Of a stretch of DNA of 54,363 nt, positions 48,128 through 54,363 are shown piece after piece; positions within the stretch are counted from its first letter, which is position 1; every line of letters starts with the position of its first letter. Below the pieces are notes generated by a model that was not told where the DNA came from, searched no databases, and saw only the letters and a program-made list of their open reading frames with translations. The stretch covers positions 1 through 54,363 of the forward strand of contig NZ_PJIK01000020.1 of the NCBI RefSeq assembly GCF_002929275.1, in the 5' to 3' direction. The translations under genes were made by a program, and so were the position numbers. The stretch is from Arthrobacter sp. ZGTC131 (GTDB lineage: Bacteria; Actinomycetota; Actinomycetes; Actinomycetales; Micrococcaceae).

Positions 48128-48784
48128 TCAGGTGCGGAGCAGGATGTCGCGGGTAACGGCCAGATGATGGTCGATGGCCTTCTGCGCCTCCGCTGCGTCG
48201 CCGGACACCAGGGCATCGAGGATGTCCTGGTGTTCGGCGCACACCTGCTCGCGCCGGCCGCCGGCACGGAACAGCGCGGAGACGCCCACCAGGATCTGCC
48301 GCACGTGGAGCTTGCTGTAGGTGCGGGAAATAAGTTCGTTTCCGGCGGCATCGACGAGCTGCTGGTGGAAGAGCGTGTCCAGGCGGATGAACTCCCGCGC
48401 GGCCTCCGGGCTGAGGTTGTCCGGAAGCCTGGATTGCTGGTCCAGGGTTTCCTGCATCGTCTCGGCCGGCACCCTGCGCTGCTCGATGACCAGACGCGCG
48501 GCATGGCTTTCAAGGACGCCGCGCAGTTCCATGAGCTCCGACATTTCCCGGCCCGTTACCGGGGGAACATAGGCTCCGCGCTGGGGAATCAGTTCCACCA
48601 GGCCGTCGGAGACCAGAAGCAGGAGGGCCTCCCGGACGGGAGTGCGCGAGACCCCGATTTCCGCGGCGAGTTCCTGCTCGTTGAGGAACCGGCCCTGCCT
48701 CTCAGGGTCGATCAGGATGTTTTCGCGCAGGTACGCGTAGGCCTTCTCGCGGCCGGACGCGGCCGTCCCCGACATTTTTCGCAT
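48128..48784 (-). CDS. FCD-type GntR regulator
   Basis: A 218-residue GntR/FCD regulator. The helix-turn-helix is ELAAEIGVSRTPVREALLLL at about 38-57. FCD effector-domain residues for metal binding are seen in RLDTLFHQQLVDAAG and AIDHHLAVTRD. The start codon at 48784 lies inside an operator-like repeat, and ATG 48775 is an alternative; neither has a ribosome binding site, so the mRNA is probably leaderless. It diverges from the nitrilase gene and likely represses nitrilase, itself and the DUF2848/MHS promoter, which carry similar sequences. Confidence 0.87.
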   Translation of the reverse strand: MRKMSGTAASGREKAYAYLRENILIDPERQGRFLNEQELAAEIGVSRTPVREALLLLVSDGLVELIPQRGAYVPPVTGREMSELMELRGVLESHAARLVIEQRRVPAETMQETLDQQSRLPDNLSPEAAREFIRLDTLFHQQLVDAAGNELISRTYSKLHVRQILVGVSALFRAGGRREQVCAEHQDILDALVSGDAAEAQKAIDHHLAVTRDILLRT

Positions 48785-48800
48785 ACATTATGTATACAAC
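48781..48800. promoter_or_regulatory. GntR-type operator in the gntR-nitrilase divergent region
   Basis: ATACAT-T-ATGTAT (48783-48795) is a perfect palindrome and continues into ATGTATACA. It overlaps the start codon of the GntR gene and lies 17-29 bp upstream of the nitrilase ribosome binding site. The same ATGTATACA occurs at 46668-46676. Confidence 0.65.
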
Positions 48801-48816
48801 AAACTGGAGTAATTTC

Positions 48817-49611
48817 ATGCGTCTTGCAGTGGCCCAAATCATCAGCAGCGCCGATCTGGCGGGCAATCTCGAGCTCATCCGAGACTACGCCACGCGCGCC
48901 AAAGCCGCCGGGGCCGAGCTGGTGGTGTTCCCGGAAGCGGCGATGCGCGCGTTCGGCAACACTCTCGCCGACGTCGCCGAACCCCTGGACGGCCCGTGGG
49001 CCACTGCGGTCCGCGGCATTGCCAACGAACTCCGCATCGCCATCGTGGCAGGCATGTTCACCCCCGGGGAGGGCGGACGCGTGCGCAACACCCTGCTGGT
49101 GACCGGCCCGGGGATCGACACCTCCTACGACAAGATCCACCTCTTCGATGCCTTCGGTTTCGCCGAGTCCGATTCGGTGGACGCCGGAACGTCGCCCGTG
49201 ACCTTCGAACTGAACGGCACGGTCATCGGCCTCGCCACGTGTTACGACGTGCGCTTCCCCGCGCTCTTTACGGCCAATGCCCGGGCGGGCGCCCAGATCA
49301 ACATTGTCTGCGCGTCCTGGGGCGCGGGTGAGGGAAAGGCCGACCAGTGGGACCTGCTGGTCCGCGCCCGCGCCGTGGACAGCACCACGTTCGTGGTGGC
49401 CTGCGGACAGGCCGATCCCGCCAGCGTCGGCCTTCCGCCCGCCGGCTCCGCCCCCACCGGCATCGGCCACAGCGCCGTGGTGTCCCCGCTCGGCTCCCCC
49501 GTCGTTGCACTGGGCCGCGAACCCGAGCTGGCGGTGATCGACATTGACCCGGCCGTCATCACGGAAGTCCGCGGAAAACTGCCGGTGCTGGCGAACGCCA
49601 GGAGTTTCTGA
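48817..49611 (+). CDS. Nitrilase/carbon-nitrogen hydrolase family protein
   Basis: A 264-residue nitrilase-superfamily hydrolase. The catalytic triad is visible as E40 (VVFPEAAMR), K106 (SYDKIHLFD) and C142 (LATCYDVRFP). It is closest in style to omega-amidase or small aliphatic amidase branches and would release ammonia from an amide. GGAG lies seven bases before the ATG at 48817. It starts just beyond the GntR operator and is therefore probably induced together with the MHS transporter and DUF2848 protein. Its stop is 8 bp from the stop of the convergent ZIP gene. Confidence 0.9.
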   Translation: MRLAVAQIISSADLAGNLELIRDYATRAKAAGAELVVFPEAAMRAFGNTLADVAEPLDGPWATAVRGIANELRIAIVAGMFTPGEGGRVRNTLLVTGPGIDTSYDKIHLFDAFGFAESDSVDAGTSPVTFELNGTVIGLATCYDVRFPALFTANARAGAQINIVCASWGAGEGKADQWDLLVRARAVDSTTFVVACGQADPASVGLPPAGSAPTGIGHSAVVSPLGSPVVALGREPELAVIDIDPAVITEVRGKLPVLANARSF

Positions 49612-49619
49612 AACATCCC

Positions 49620-50411
49620 TCAGGCGAGGGAGAGCACAAACGAGAGTACGAAGCCGGCGGCCGTGCTGATTGCCACGGCCGGCCCGCCGTGCTCGTACGC
49701 CTCGGGCATCAGGGTATCCGCGAGGGAGGCAATCACCGCTCCCGCTGCGAACGCCAACGGCAACGATATGGTCTCCGGATCGGCCCCGGACAGCGGGCCC
49801 GCGCCCAGCACCACAGCGGCAACGAGCACCACGGCGCACGCTGTCCAGAGGCCCATGATGGCTCCGGCGGACCTGCCCTGGCTTCGCATGGAGGACGCAC
49901 CCACCAACGCCTCCGGAAAGTTCGACACGAAGATCGCCGCCAGGAGCGCCAGCCCGCCGGTCCCCTCACCGAGCGAAACACCCAGGGCGATGTTCTCCGG
50001 CACGCCATCAAGCGTCACCGCCGCCAGCAGCGCCATCCCGGCCGCACCTCGGGTTGACACAGCACTCGGCGCCTTCTCAGCAGCGGCGGCGTCGGTATCC
50101 AGCTTGGCGCTGCCCTGGAATTCGTCCGCAGGAGTGGCCTGGGATCCGGGCTGCGCCCAGCGGTCAAGCAACGCGCTCAGCGCAGTGAACACGACGGCGC
50201 CGGCAAGCAAGCCCAGCGCCGCGAGAACTATCCCGCCGCGCTGGTACGCGTCCTCGAACAGCTCAAAGCTCAGTGCGGTGATAAGGGCCCCTGCTGCGAA
50301 GGACAAGAGGATCGCCAGCAATCGCTTCGGCAGCTGAAAACGGACACCAACAAGTGCGCCCACGATCAGGGCGCTGGAAGCCACCACGCCGAAAAGCAGG
50401 GACATCGCCAC
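49620..50411 (-). CDS. ZIP-like metal transporter family protein
   Basis: A 263-residue membrane protein with about eight hydrophobic segments of the ZIP/GufA-like type. The two signature helices read LDGVPENIALGVS and SNFPEALVGASS. In classical ZIP proteins the first is HNxPEG with a metal-ligating His; here Asp and Asn replace His and Gly, so metal preference may differ, or the protein may belong to a divergent branch. A Ser/Ala-rich cytoplasmic loop of about 45 residues separates spans 3 and 4. The GTG start has a -10-like TATACT six bases upstream, so the transcript is likely leaderless; ATG 50405 is the alternative. Confidence 0.8.
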   Translation of the reverse strand: MAMSLLFGVVASSALIVGALVGVRFQLPKRLLAILLSFAAGALITALSFELFEDAYQRGGIVLAALGLLAGAVVFTALSALLDRWAQPGSQATPADEFQGSAKLDTDAAAAEKAPSAVSTRGAAGMALLAAVTLDGVPENIALGVSLGEGTGGLALLAAIFVSNFPEALVGASSMRSQGRSAGAIMGLWTACAVVLVAAVVLGAGPLSGADPETISLPLAFAAGAVIASLADTLMPEAYEHGGPAVAISTAAGFVLSFVLSLA

Positions 50412-50417
50412 ACGGTC

Positions 50418-50423
50418 AGTATA
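50418..50423 (-). promoter_or_regulatory. -10 element TATACT for a leaderless ZIP mRNA
   Basis: On the minus strand TATACT is followed after six bases by the GTG start codon at 50411. This spacing places the transcription start at or near the start codon. No good -35 box was seen. Confidence 0.5.
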
Positions 50424-50486
50424 GGAGCACCCCTTCTGTAGGGGGAGGGGCCCGCGCGCGGACGGCTAAACAGCCTAAGACACGCG

Positions 50487-50523
50487 AGAGAACGACGGCG
50501 GGAATGTCCCGCCGTCGTTCTCT
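50487..50523. terminator. ACGACGGCGGGA-family hairpin, perfect 17-bp stem
   Basis: AGAGAACGACGGCGGGA (50487-50503) with its exact complement at 50507-50523 and an ATG triloop. It lies 42 bp after the AHSA1 gene stop on the minus strand and separates it from the ZIP gene. Confidence 0.85.
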
Positions 50524-50565
50524 TGCGTTGCGCATTCCTTCCGAGTGCTGTGAATCAGCAGGCGG

Positions 50566-51063
50566 TCAGGCGCGGGAGTGCTCGGCCAGGAGGGCGTCGA
50601 TCTGGCCGGCTGCCTCCTTCATGCCGTCTTCCATGCCCATGTCGATCATCTTGCCCATCTGCTCCTCGGACTCGAACGTGGACAGAACGGTCATCCGGGT
50701 GCGGCCGCCGAGGTCTTCCAGCGTGACGGTCGCATGCGTGGTGCCCATGGCCTCGACCGGAGCGCCGTCGTCGTCCGCGAATCCGTCGTCAAACTCGAGC
50801 CGGCGCGGAGCCTCGATGGCCGTAATGCGCCACCAGCCGCCGGCCTTCTCGCCCTCGGGGCCGGTCATGTAGTAGCTGGCCTCTCCGCCGGGGGTGAATT
50901 CGTGCTTGACGAACGTGGCCGGCCAGGTGGGCGGGCCCCACCAGCGCTCAAGCTGCCGCGGGTCTTCCCAGATCTGCCAGACCCGCTCGACGTCGGCGTC
51001 GAACTCGGCCACGAGGGTGAAGCTAAGTGCCTCGGTGCTCTTTGTGGAACTGATAACCGTCAT
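50566..51063 (-). CDS. AHSA1/SRPBCC family protein
   Basis: A 165-residue START-like domain protein. It has the usual opening FTLVAEFDADVERVWQIWED, PRQLERWWGPPTWPATFVKH, and the C-terminal helix MGKMIDMGMEDGMKEAAGQI. Such proteins bind hydrophobic ligands in a helix-grip cavity. It is downstream of an ArsR-type regulator gene (13-bp gap), a common actinobacterial pairing in which the regulator controls the ligand-binding protein. No reaction is known. The ATG at 51063 was chosen because the preceding frame overlaps the ArsR gene. Confidence 0.9.
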   Translation of the reverse strand: MTVISSTKSTEALSFTLVAEFDADVERVWQIWEDPRQLERWWGPPTWPATFVKHEFTPGGEASYYMTGPEGEKAGGWWRITAIEAPRRLEFDDGFADDDGAPVEAMGTTHATVTLEDLGGRTRMTVLSTFESEEQMGKMIDMGMEDGMKEAAGQIDALLAEHSRA

Positions 51064-51076
51064 TGCCGGACCCTTC

Positions 51077-51409
51077 CTATTCTTCAGCGAGGATGTCTGC
51101 GATCCGCTCGGCGCGCTGCCGCCAGATCGCCTCGTACTCATCAAGCAGTCGTCGGGCTTTCTGCAGGCCTTCATGGTTGCCCCGCACGATCTGCTCCCTT
51201 CCGCGCCTTTCCTTGCTTACCAGGGAAGCGCGCTCCAACACCGCCACGTGTTTCTGAACGGCGGCAAAACTCATGGCGTAGAGGGACGCGAGGCCGGACA
51301 CCGAATACTCGCCCACCGCCACCCGGCGCATGATGTCCCGCCGGGTGGTATCCGCGAACGCCTGGAAGAGGCGGTCGAGTTCGGCATCGCTAAACTGATC
51401 TACAACCAT
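51077..51409 (-). CDS. ArsR-family regulator (SdpR-like)
   Basis: A 110-residue winged-helix repressor. FADTTRRDIMRRVAVGEYSV and SGLASLYAMSFAAVQKHVAV cover the DNA-binding helices, and RRGREQIV is the wing. No cysteine metal-binding pair of ArsR type is present, so it belongs to the metal-independent SdpR/PadR-like branch. A perfect 20-bp palindrome overlaps the start codon and the promoter, so it is autoregulated. It is co-transcribed with the AHSA1 gene. A -10-like TATCCT sits eight bases before the ATG, giving little or no leader. Confidence 0.9.
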   Translation of the reverse strand: MVVDQFSDAELDRLFQAFADTTRRDIMRRVAVGEYSVSGLASLYAMSFAAVQKHVAVLERASLVSKERRGREQIVRGNHEGLQKARRLLDEYEAIWRQRAERIADILAEE

Positions 51410-51423
51410 TTGGTTGTAGGATA
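51400..51423. promoter_or_regulatory. 20-bp perfect ArsR operator over the promoter and start codon
   Basis: CTACAACCA-TT-TGGTTGTAG occupies 51400-51419, covering the start codon at 51407-51409. The minus-strand -10 TATCCT is at 51418-51423. Binding here would block both transcription initiation and early elongation. Confidence 0.75.
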
Positions 51424-51599
51424 TTCCCGCAGCGGATTAGTGTCAATCCCCATTGGTGCGACCCGGACCGCATTGGTTCCGGGACCGAAAACACATCGCC
51501 GGATTTAGGCTGGGATCCATATTTTCCGAAGTTTGCTGTGGATAGCATTGGGTGACCGGACAGAGCCGTCCGGAAGGGTATCAACGCCGAAGGAAGCCC

Positions 51600-53198
51600 A
51601 TGGCCGCAGCTACAGTGGACGACATCCTGTCGGATCTCCCCCTGGGTTTCGCCAGCCTCATCCTCCGGCCGTCCCGCGCGGTATCACCAATTGAACGTTT
51701 TCTGATCGTTGACGCCGACGACGAGACTTCCGACGGCGGGGCCGCGTTTGTCCTGCTCATCGGGGTCCGCGGACGCTCCGCTCTGCCGGCGCTGCGGCGC
51801 CTTCTGAAAAACCCTCCGCTGGTGCTGGCCGTCAAGGGCGGCCCCGGGGAACTGGGGGAAGCCGAAGAGCTGCTCCGGGCTGCCGGAACCGGCCTCCTTC
51901 TGGTGGATCCGGCTGCGGACTGGGACCGGCTGCTGTCCATCGCCAAGGACCGGATCCAGCCACGCAGTTACCAGAGCGAGGTGCTGACGCTGCTGGAAGA
52001 AGACCTGTTCGCCATTGCCCAGACGACGGCCCGCCTGACGTCGAGCCACGTGGTGATCGAGGATGCCGCCAACAAGGTCCTGGCCTACTCCACAGTGTCG
52101 AATGACATCGACGAGCTGCGTAAGGCGTCAATTCTGGCCCGACGCGGTCCGCGCAAATACGAGCTGCTTCTCAAGGATCTTGGCGCCTACCGCGAACTGC
52201 ACCGGACGCGCCTGCCGGTCAGGGTTCCGGCCAGGCCACAGGACGGTCTGCGGGAGCGGGTCGCCATCAGCATGTTCGCCGGCGACCGCATCATGGGGTA
52301 CATCTGGCTCCAGGAAACCGGGGACGGGTTCAGCGCGGACGTTGATTATGTCCTGACCGGATCAGCCGCGCGAGCCTCCGCGGAGCTGATCCGCTACCGC
52401 AACCAGCAGTCGGTGCACATGCGCGAGGACCGGATTGTCCGTATTCTTTCGGGCCCGGAAGAAGCCGCGGCCAGCGCCCACAGCGAGAAAATCCCCGCGG
52501 ACCGCCCAACGGCGCTGATCCTGATCGGAATGTCAGCCGCTGAAGCGCAGGCGGACGATGCAGCCCTCAAACACGGGGAACTCGCCAACCTTGCGTCCAT
52601 CCATGCCGCGGCCTACAAACCGTCAGCCATCGTGGGGCAGTTCAACGGCGACACCGCCGTGATCGTCCCGGCGCTCCAGTCCGCCAACGCCGAAGCCGGG
52701 CTTCGGAGCCTTGCCGAGGCCATCGTCAGGGACGCCGAGAGACTTCTGGGCATCAGCCCGTTCGGGGCAGTGGGGCCGATCGCCCCTGATCTGTTGTCCA
52801 TTCATTCGGTGACCTCCAAAACGGAAGCCCTGCTCGGCTGCATGCGTCGGTCCGGGAACTCTTCTGTGGCCACCGTGGACGACTTTGAGGTTGAGATCCT
52901 CTTCCACGATGCAGTGGAGAACTTCACAGCCTCGGCCTTTCGCCATCGCAGCCTCTGGGCCCTTCTACGGGACGATAGCGAGTTGGCCGAAACCCTCCGT
53001 GCGTATTTCGACGCGTCTCTGGATGTGGCCGAATGCGCCCAGCGGATGAAGCTGCACAAGAACACCGTCTACTACCGGATCAGCAAGGTCAGCAGGGTCA
53101 CCGGCCTGAACTTTAGCAATCCCCGCCATTCATTGGTCGCGCTGCTTCATATTCAGGAGTGGGCCGGCAAGCATAAGGAGCACCTGGGCAAGAAATGA
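51600..53198 (+). CDS. PucR-family transcriptional regulator
   Basis: A 532-residue PucR-type regulator. The N-terminal part (1-150) is a PucR sensor-like region (AVSPIERFLIVDADDETSDG), the middle a GGDEF-related CdaR domain, and the C-terminus carries the HTH_30 DNA-binding domain (LDVAECAQRMKLHKNTVYYR, then SKVSRVTGLNFSNPRHSLV). Family members activate nitrogen- or amino-acid-related operons. GAAGGAAG precedes the ATG at 51600. It overlaps the glutaminase gene by 4 bp (ATGA), so regulator and enzyme are made together; its signal is probably a glutamine- or nitrogen-linked metabolite. Confidence 0.88.
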   Translation: MAAATVDDILSDLPLGFASLILRPSRAVSPIERFLIVDADDETSDGGAAFVLLIGVRGRSALPALRRLLKNPPLVLAVKGGPGELGEAEELLRAAGTGLLLVDPAADWDRLLSIAKDRIQPRSYQSEVLTLLEEDLFAIAQTTARLTSSHVVIEDAANKVLAYSTVSNDIDELRKASILARRGPRKYELLLKDLGAYRELHRTRLPVRVPARPQDGLRERVAISMFAGDRIMGYIWLQETGDGFSADVDYVLTGSAARASAELIRYRNQQSVHMREDRIVRILSGPEEAAASAHSEKIPADRPTALILIGMSAAEAQADDAALKHGELANLASIHAAAYKPSAIVGQFNGDTAVIVPALQSANAEAGLRSLAEAIVRDAERLLGISPFGAVGPIAPDLLSIHSVTSKTEALLGCMRRSGNSSVATVDDFEVEILFHDAVENFTASAFRHRSLWALLRDDSELAETLRAYFDASLDVAECAQRMKLHKNTVYYRISKVSRVTGLNFSNPRHSLVALLHIQEWAGKHKEHLGKK

Positions 53199-54127
53199 TG
53201 ACAGCACTCGATTCGCCGCCTCTTAACCTGGTCCTGGATGACATCGTCCGCAGCCACCGGCCGCAGAGTGAAGCAGGATCAGTTCCCGCCAGCATCCCCC
53301 ACCTGTCATCGCCGGCCTTCAACCGTTTCGGGATTGCGGTCGCCACCACATCCGGGGACGTGTTCAGTTCCGGCGACGCAGATCTTCCATTCTCGATCCA
53401 GAGCATCTCGAAGGTCTTCACCTTGGCCATGGCACTCAGCGCCGGTGAACCCAGTGCGCTCTGGTCCCGCGTACTTCGCGAGCCGTCAGGGACATCCTTC
53501 AACTCCTTGGTGCAGCTTGAAGTGGAGCACGGGATCCCCCGGAACCCGTTCATTAACTCGGGCGCCCTGGTGGTGACCGACCATCTGATGGAGAAGTCTG
53601 CTGACGCTGCAGGTCATGTCCTGCGCTTCCTGGCCGACCAGGTGGGCGGGCCCGGCCCTTTCATCGACGAGATGGCCGCAAAGAGTGAACTTGCCAACAG
53701 CAGCCGTAACCTAGCCCTCGCCCACTTCTTGAAGGACTTCGGCAACTTGCACCGACCCGCCCAGGCCGTGGTGGAAAACTATGTCAGGCAGTGCTCCATC
53801 ATGATGACCTGCGTGGAGACGGCGAAGGCCGGGCTCTTCCTTGCACAGGGCGGCCGCGGAGCGCAGGGGACTGTGGTCTCCCCGAGCGAGGCGAAACGCA
53901 TCGGATCCATCATGCTGACCTGCGGCATGTATGACGCAGCCGGTGAGTTCGCCTACCGCGTGGGTCTTCCCGGAAAAAGCGGTGTGGGCGGCGGAATTCT
54001 GGTGATCGTCCCCGGCGAGTGCTCCATCTGCGTCTGGAGTCCCAGGCTGGATTCCAAGGGAAATTCTCTGGCGGGGTCGGCGGCCCTCGCTGATCTGTCC
54101 GACCGCACCGGGTGGTCCGTTTTCTGA
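53195..54127 (+). CDS. glsA: Glutaminase A
   Basis: A 310-residue serine-dependent beta-lactamase-fold glutaminase. The catalytic S-x-x-K is S70-I-S-K73 in FSIQSISKVFTLA. The family motifs NPFINSGALVV, SELANSSRNLALAHFLKDFG and GKSGVGGGILVIVPG are all present. It hydrolyses L-glutamine to glutamate and ammonia. The start overlaps the PucR stop in ATGA. An amino acid permease follows after 90 bp, so the group looks like an amino-acid scavenging operon. Confidence 0.95.
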   Translation: MMTALDSPPLNLVLDDIVRSHRPQSEAGSVPASIPHLSSPAFNRFGIAVATTSGDVFSSGDADLPFSIQSISKVFTLAMALSAGEPSALWSRVLREPSGTSFNSLVQLEVEHGIPRNPFINSGALVVTDHLMEKSADAAGHVLRFLADQVGGPGPFIDEMAAKSELANSSRNLALAHFLKDFGNLHRPAQAVVENYVRQCSIMMTCVETAKAGLFLAQGGRGAQGTVVSPSEAKRIGSIMLTCGMYDAAGEFAYRVGLPGKSGVGGGILVIVPGECSICVWSPRLDSKGNSLAGSAALADLSDRTGWSVF

Positions 54128-54217
54128 TCTGGCCAGTCTTCCCTGATCCGGTCCCGGTTGTCCCCCACCTTACTTCTAACCCTCATTTTGTTCTTTGACA
54201 GGACGAAAGGATCCCCC

Positions 54218-54363
54218 ATGTCCAACAACCCCAATGACGAGGTTGGTATGCACGAGGCCGACAGCGGTCACGCCCATGCTCCGGATTCCCTCCTTCACGC
54301 GGAGGACAAGGGCTACCACAAGAGCCTGAAACCGCGGCAGATCCAAATGATCGCCATCGGCGG
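54218..54363 (+). CDS. Amino acid permease, N-terminal fragment
   Basis: The gene runs off the right edge after 48 codons. The first residues MSNNPNDEVGMHEADSGHAH are a polar cytoplasmic tail; then KSLKPRQIQMIAIGG begins the first membrane span, with the IQMIAIGG motif that is diagnostic of amino acid/polyamine (APC, GabP/ProY-like) permeases. AAAGGA lies about eight bases before the ATG. It follows the glutaminase gene and probably imports glutamine or a related amino acid for it. Substrate residues are outside the window. Confidence 0.85.
   Translation, partial: MSNNPNDEVGMHEADSGHAHAPDSLLHAEDKGYHKSLKPRQIQMIAIG

Noticed and set aside
46699-48513. Very long minus-strand frame (604 codons) opposite the MHS transporter
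   Set aside because: The His/Asp/Gly-rich translation is the mirror of the membrane protein's codons and crosses into the GntR gene in the wrong frame.

Overview
The window is GC-rich, densely coded chromosomal DNA from an actinobacterium. The gene content (GAF-ANTAR protein, MHS-type transporters, several FCD-type GntR regulators, many small family-specific proteins, leaderless-looking promoters) fits the Micrococcaceae, most likely Arthrobacter or Pseudarthrobacter; that assignment is inference from composition and protein families. No rRNA, tRNA, CRISPR array, insertion sequence or prophage was found. Both ends cut through genes.

Region 1 (1-7193) is a sugar-acid catabolic operon on the minus strand: solute-binding lipoprotein, two ABC permeases, galactonate-type dehydratase, KDPG/KDPGal aldolase, PfkB-type 2-keto-3-deoxy sugar-acid kinase, and the first codons of a ManD-type dehydratase. 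A divergent FadR-type regulator faces it. Together they would import aldonic acids, dehydrate, phosphorylate and cleave them to pyruvate and glyceraldehyde 3-phosphate. No transport ATPase is encoded here.

Region 2 (7200-17100) is mixed: an aldo/keto reductase with an NAD-dependent epimerase, a GAF-ANTAR protein, Hsp20, a run of small secreted or lipoprotein genes, a TetR gene with a perfect operator, an orphan histidine-kinase ATPase domain, a P-loop kinase and a luciferase-like monooxygenase. Region 3 (17100-27700) carries envelope or secreted proteins (a Lys/Asp-rich secreted protein, a subtilase with Ig-like repeats, a Tat-exported multicopper oxidase, a DUF6454 protein, a lone TRAP-type binding protein), a CorA-type channel, and DUF1801 and cupin genes around poorly conserved DNA.

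Region 4 (27698-32822) is a malonate-utilisation-like module: divergent GntR regulator with its palindrome, MatC-like carrier, CaiB-type CoA-transferase and a fused AccD/AccA-type carboxyltransferase. Region 5 (32885-42990) holds flavin-dependent redox genes (FMN reductase, luciferase-like monooxygenase with HxlR regulator, azoreductase), an HNH endonuclease with a probable modified-base reader domain, and many very small genes separated by hairpins. Region 6 (43036-54363) has a matrixin-like zinc protease, an AlaA-type aminotransferase, a GntR-controlled group (DUF2848, MHS transporter, nitrilase) with matching operators, a ZIP-like transporter, an ArsR/AHSA1 pair with a 20-bp operator, and a PucR regulator-glutaminase-amino acid permease set running off the right end.

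A recurrent feature is a family of intergenic hairpins with the core ACGACGGCGGGA...TCCCGCCGTCGT. At least eight copies occur, each with different but mutually complementary outer stems.
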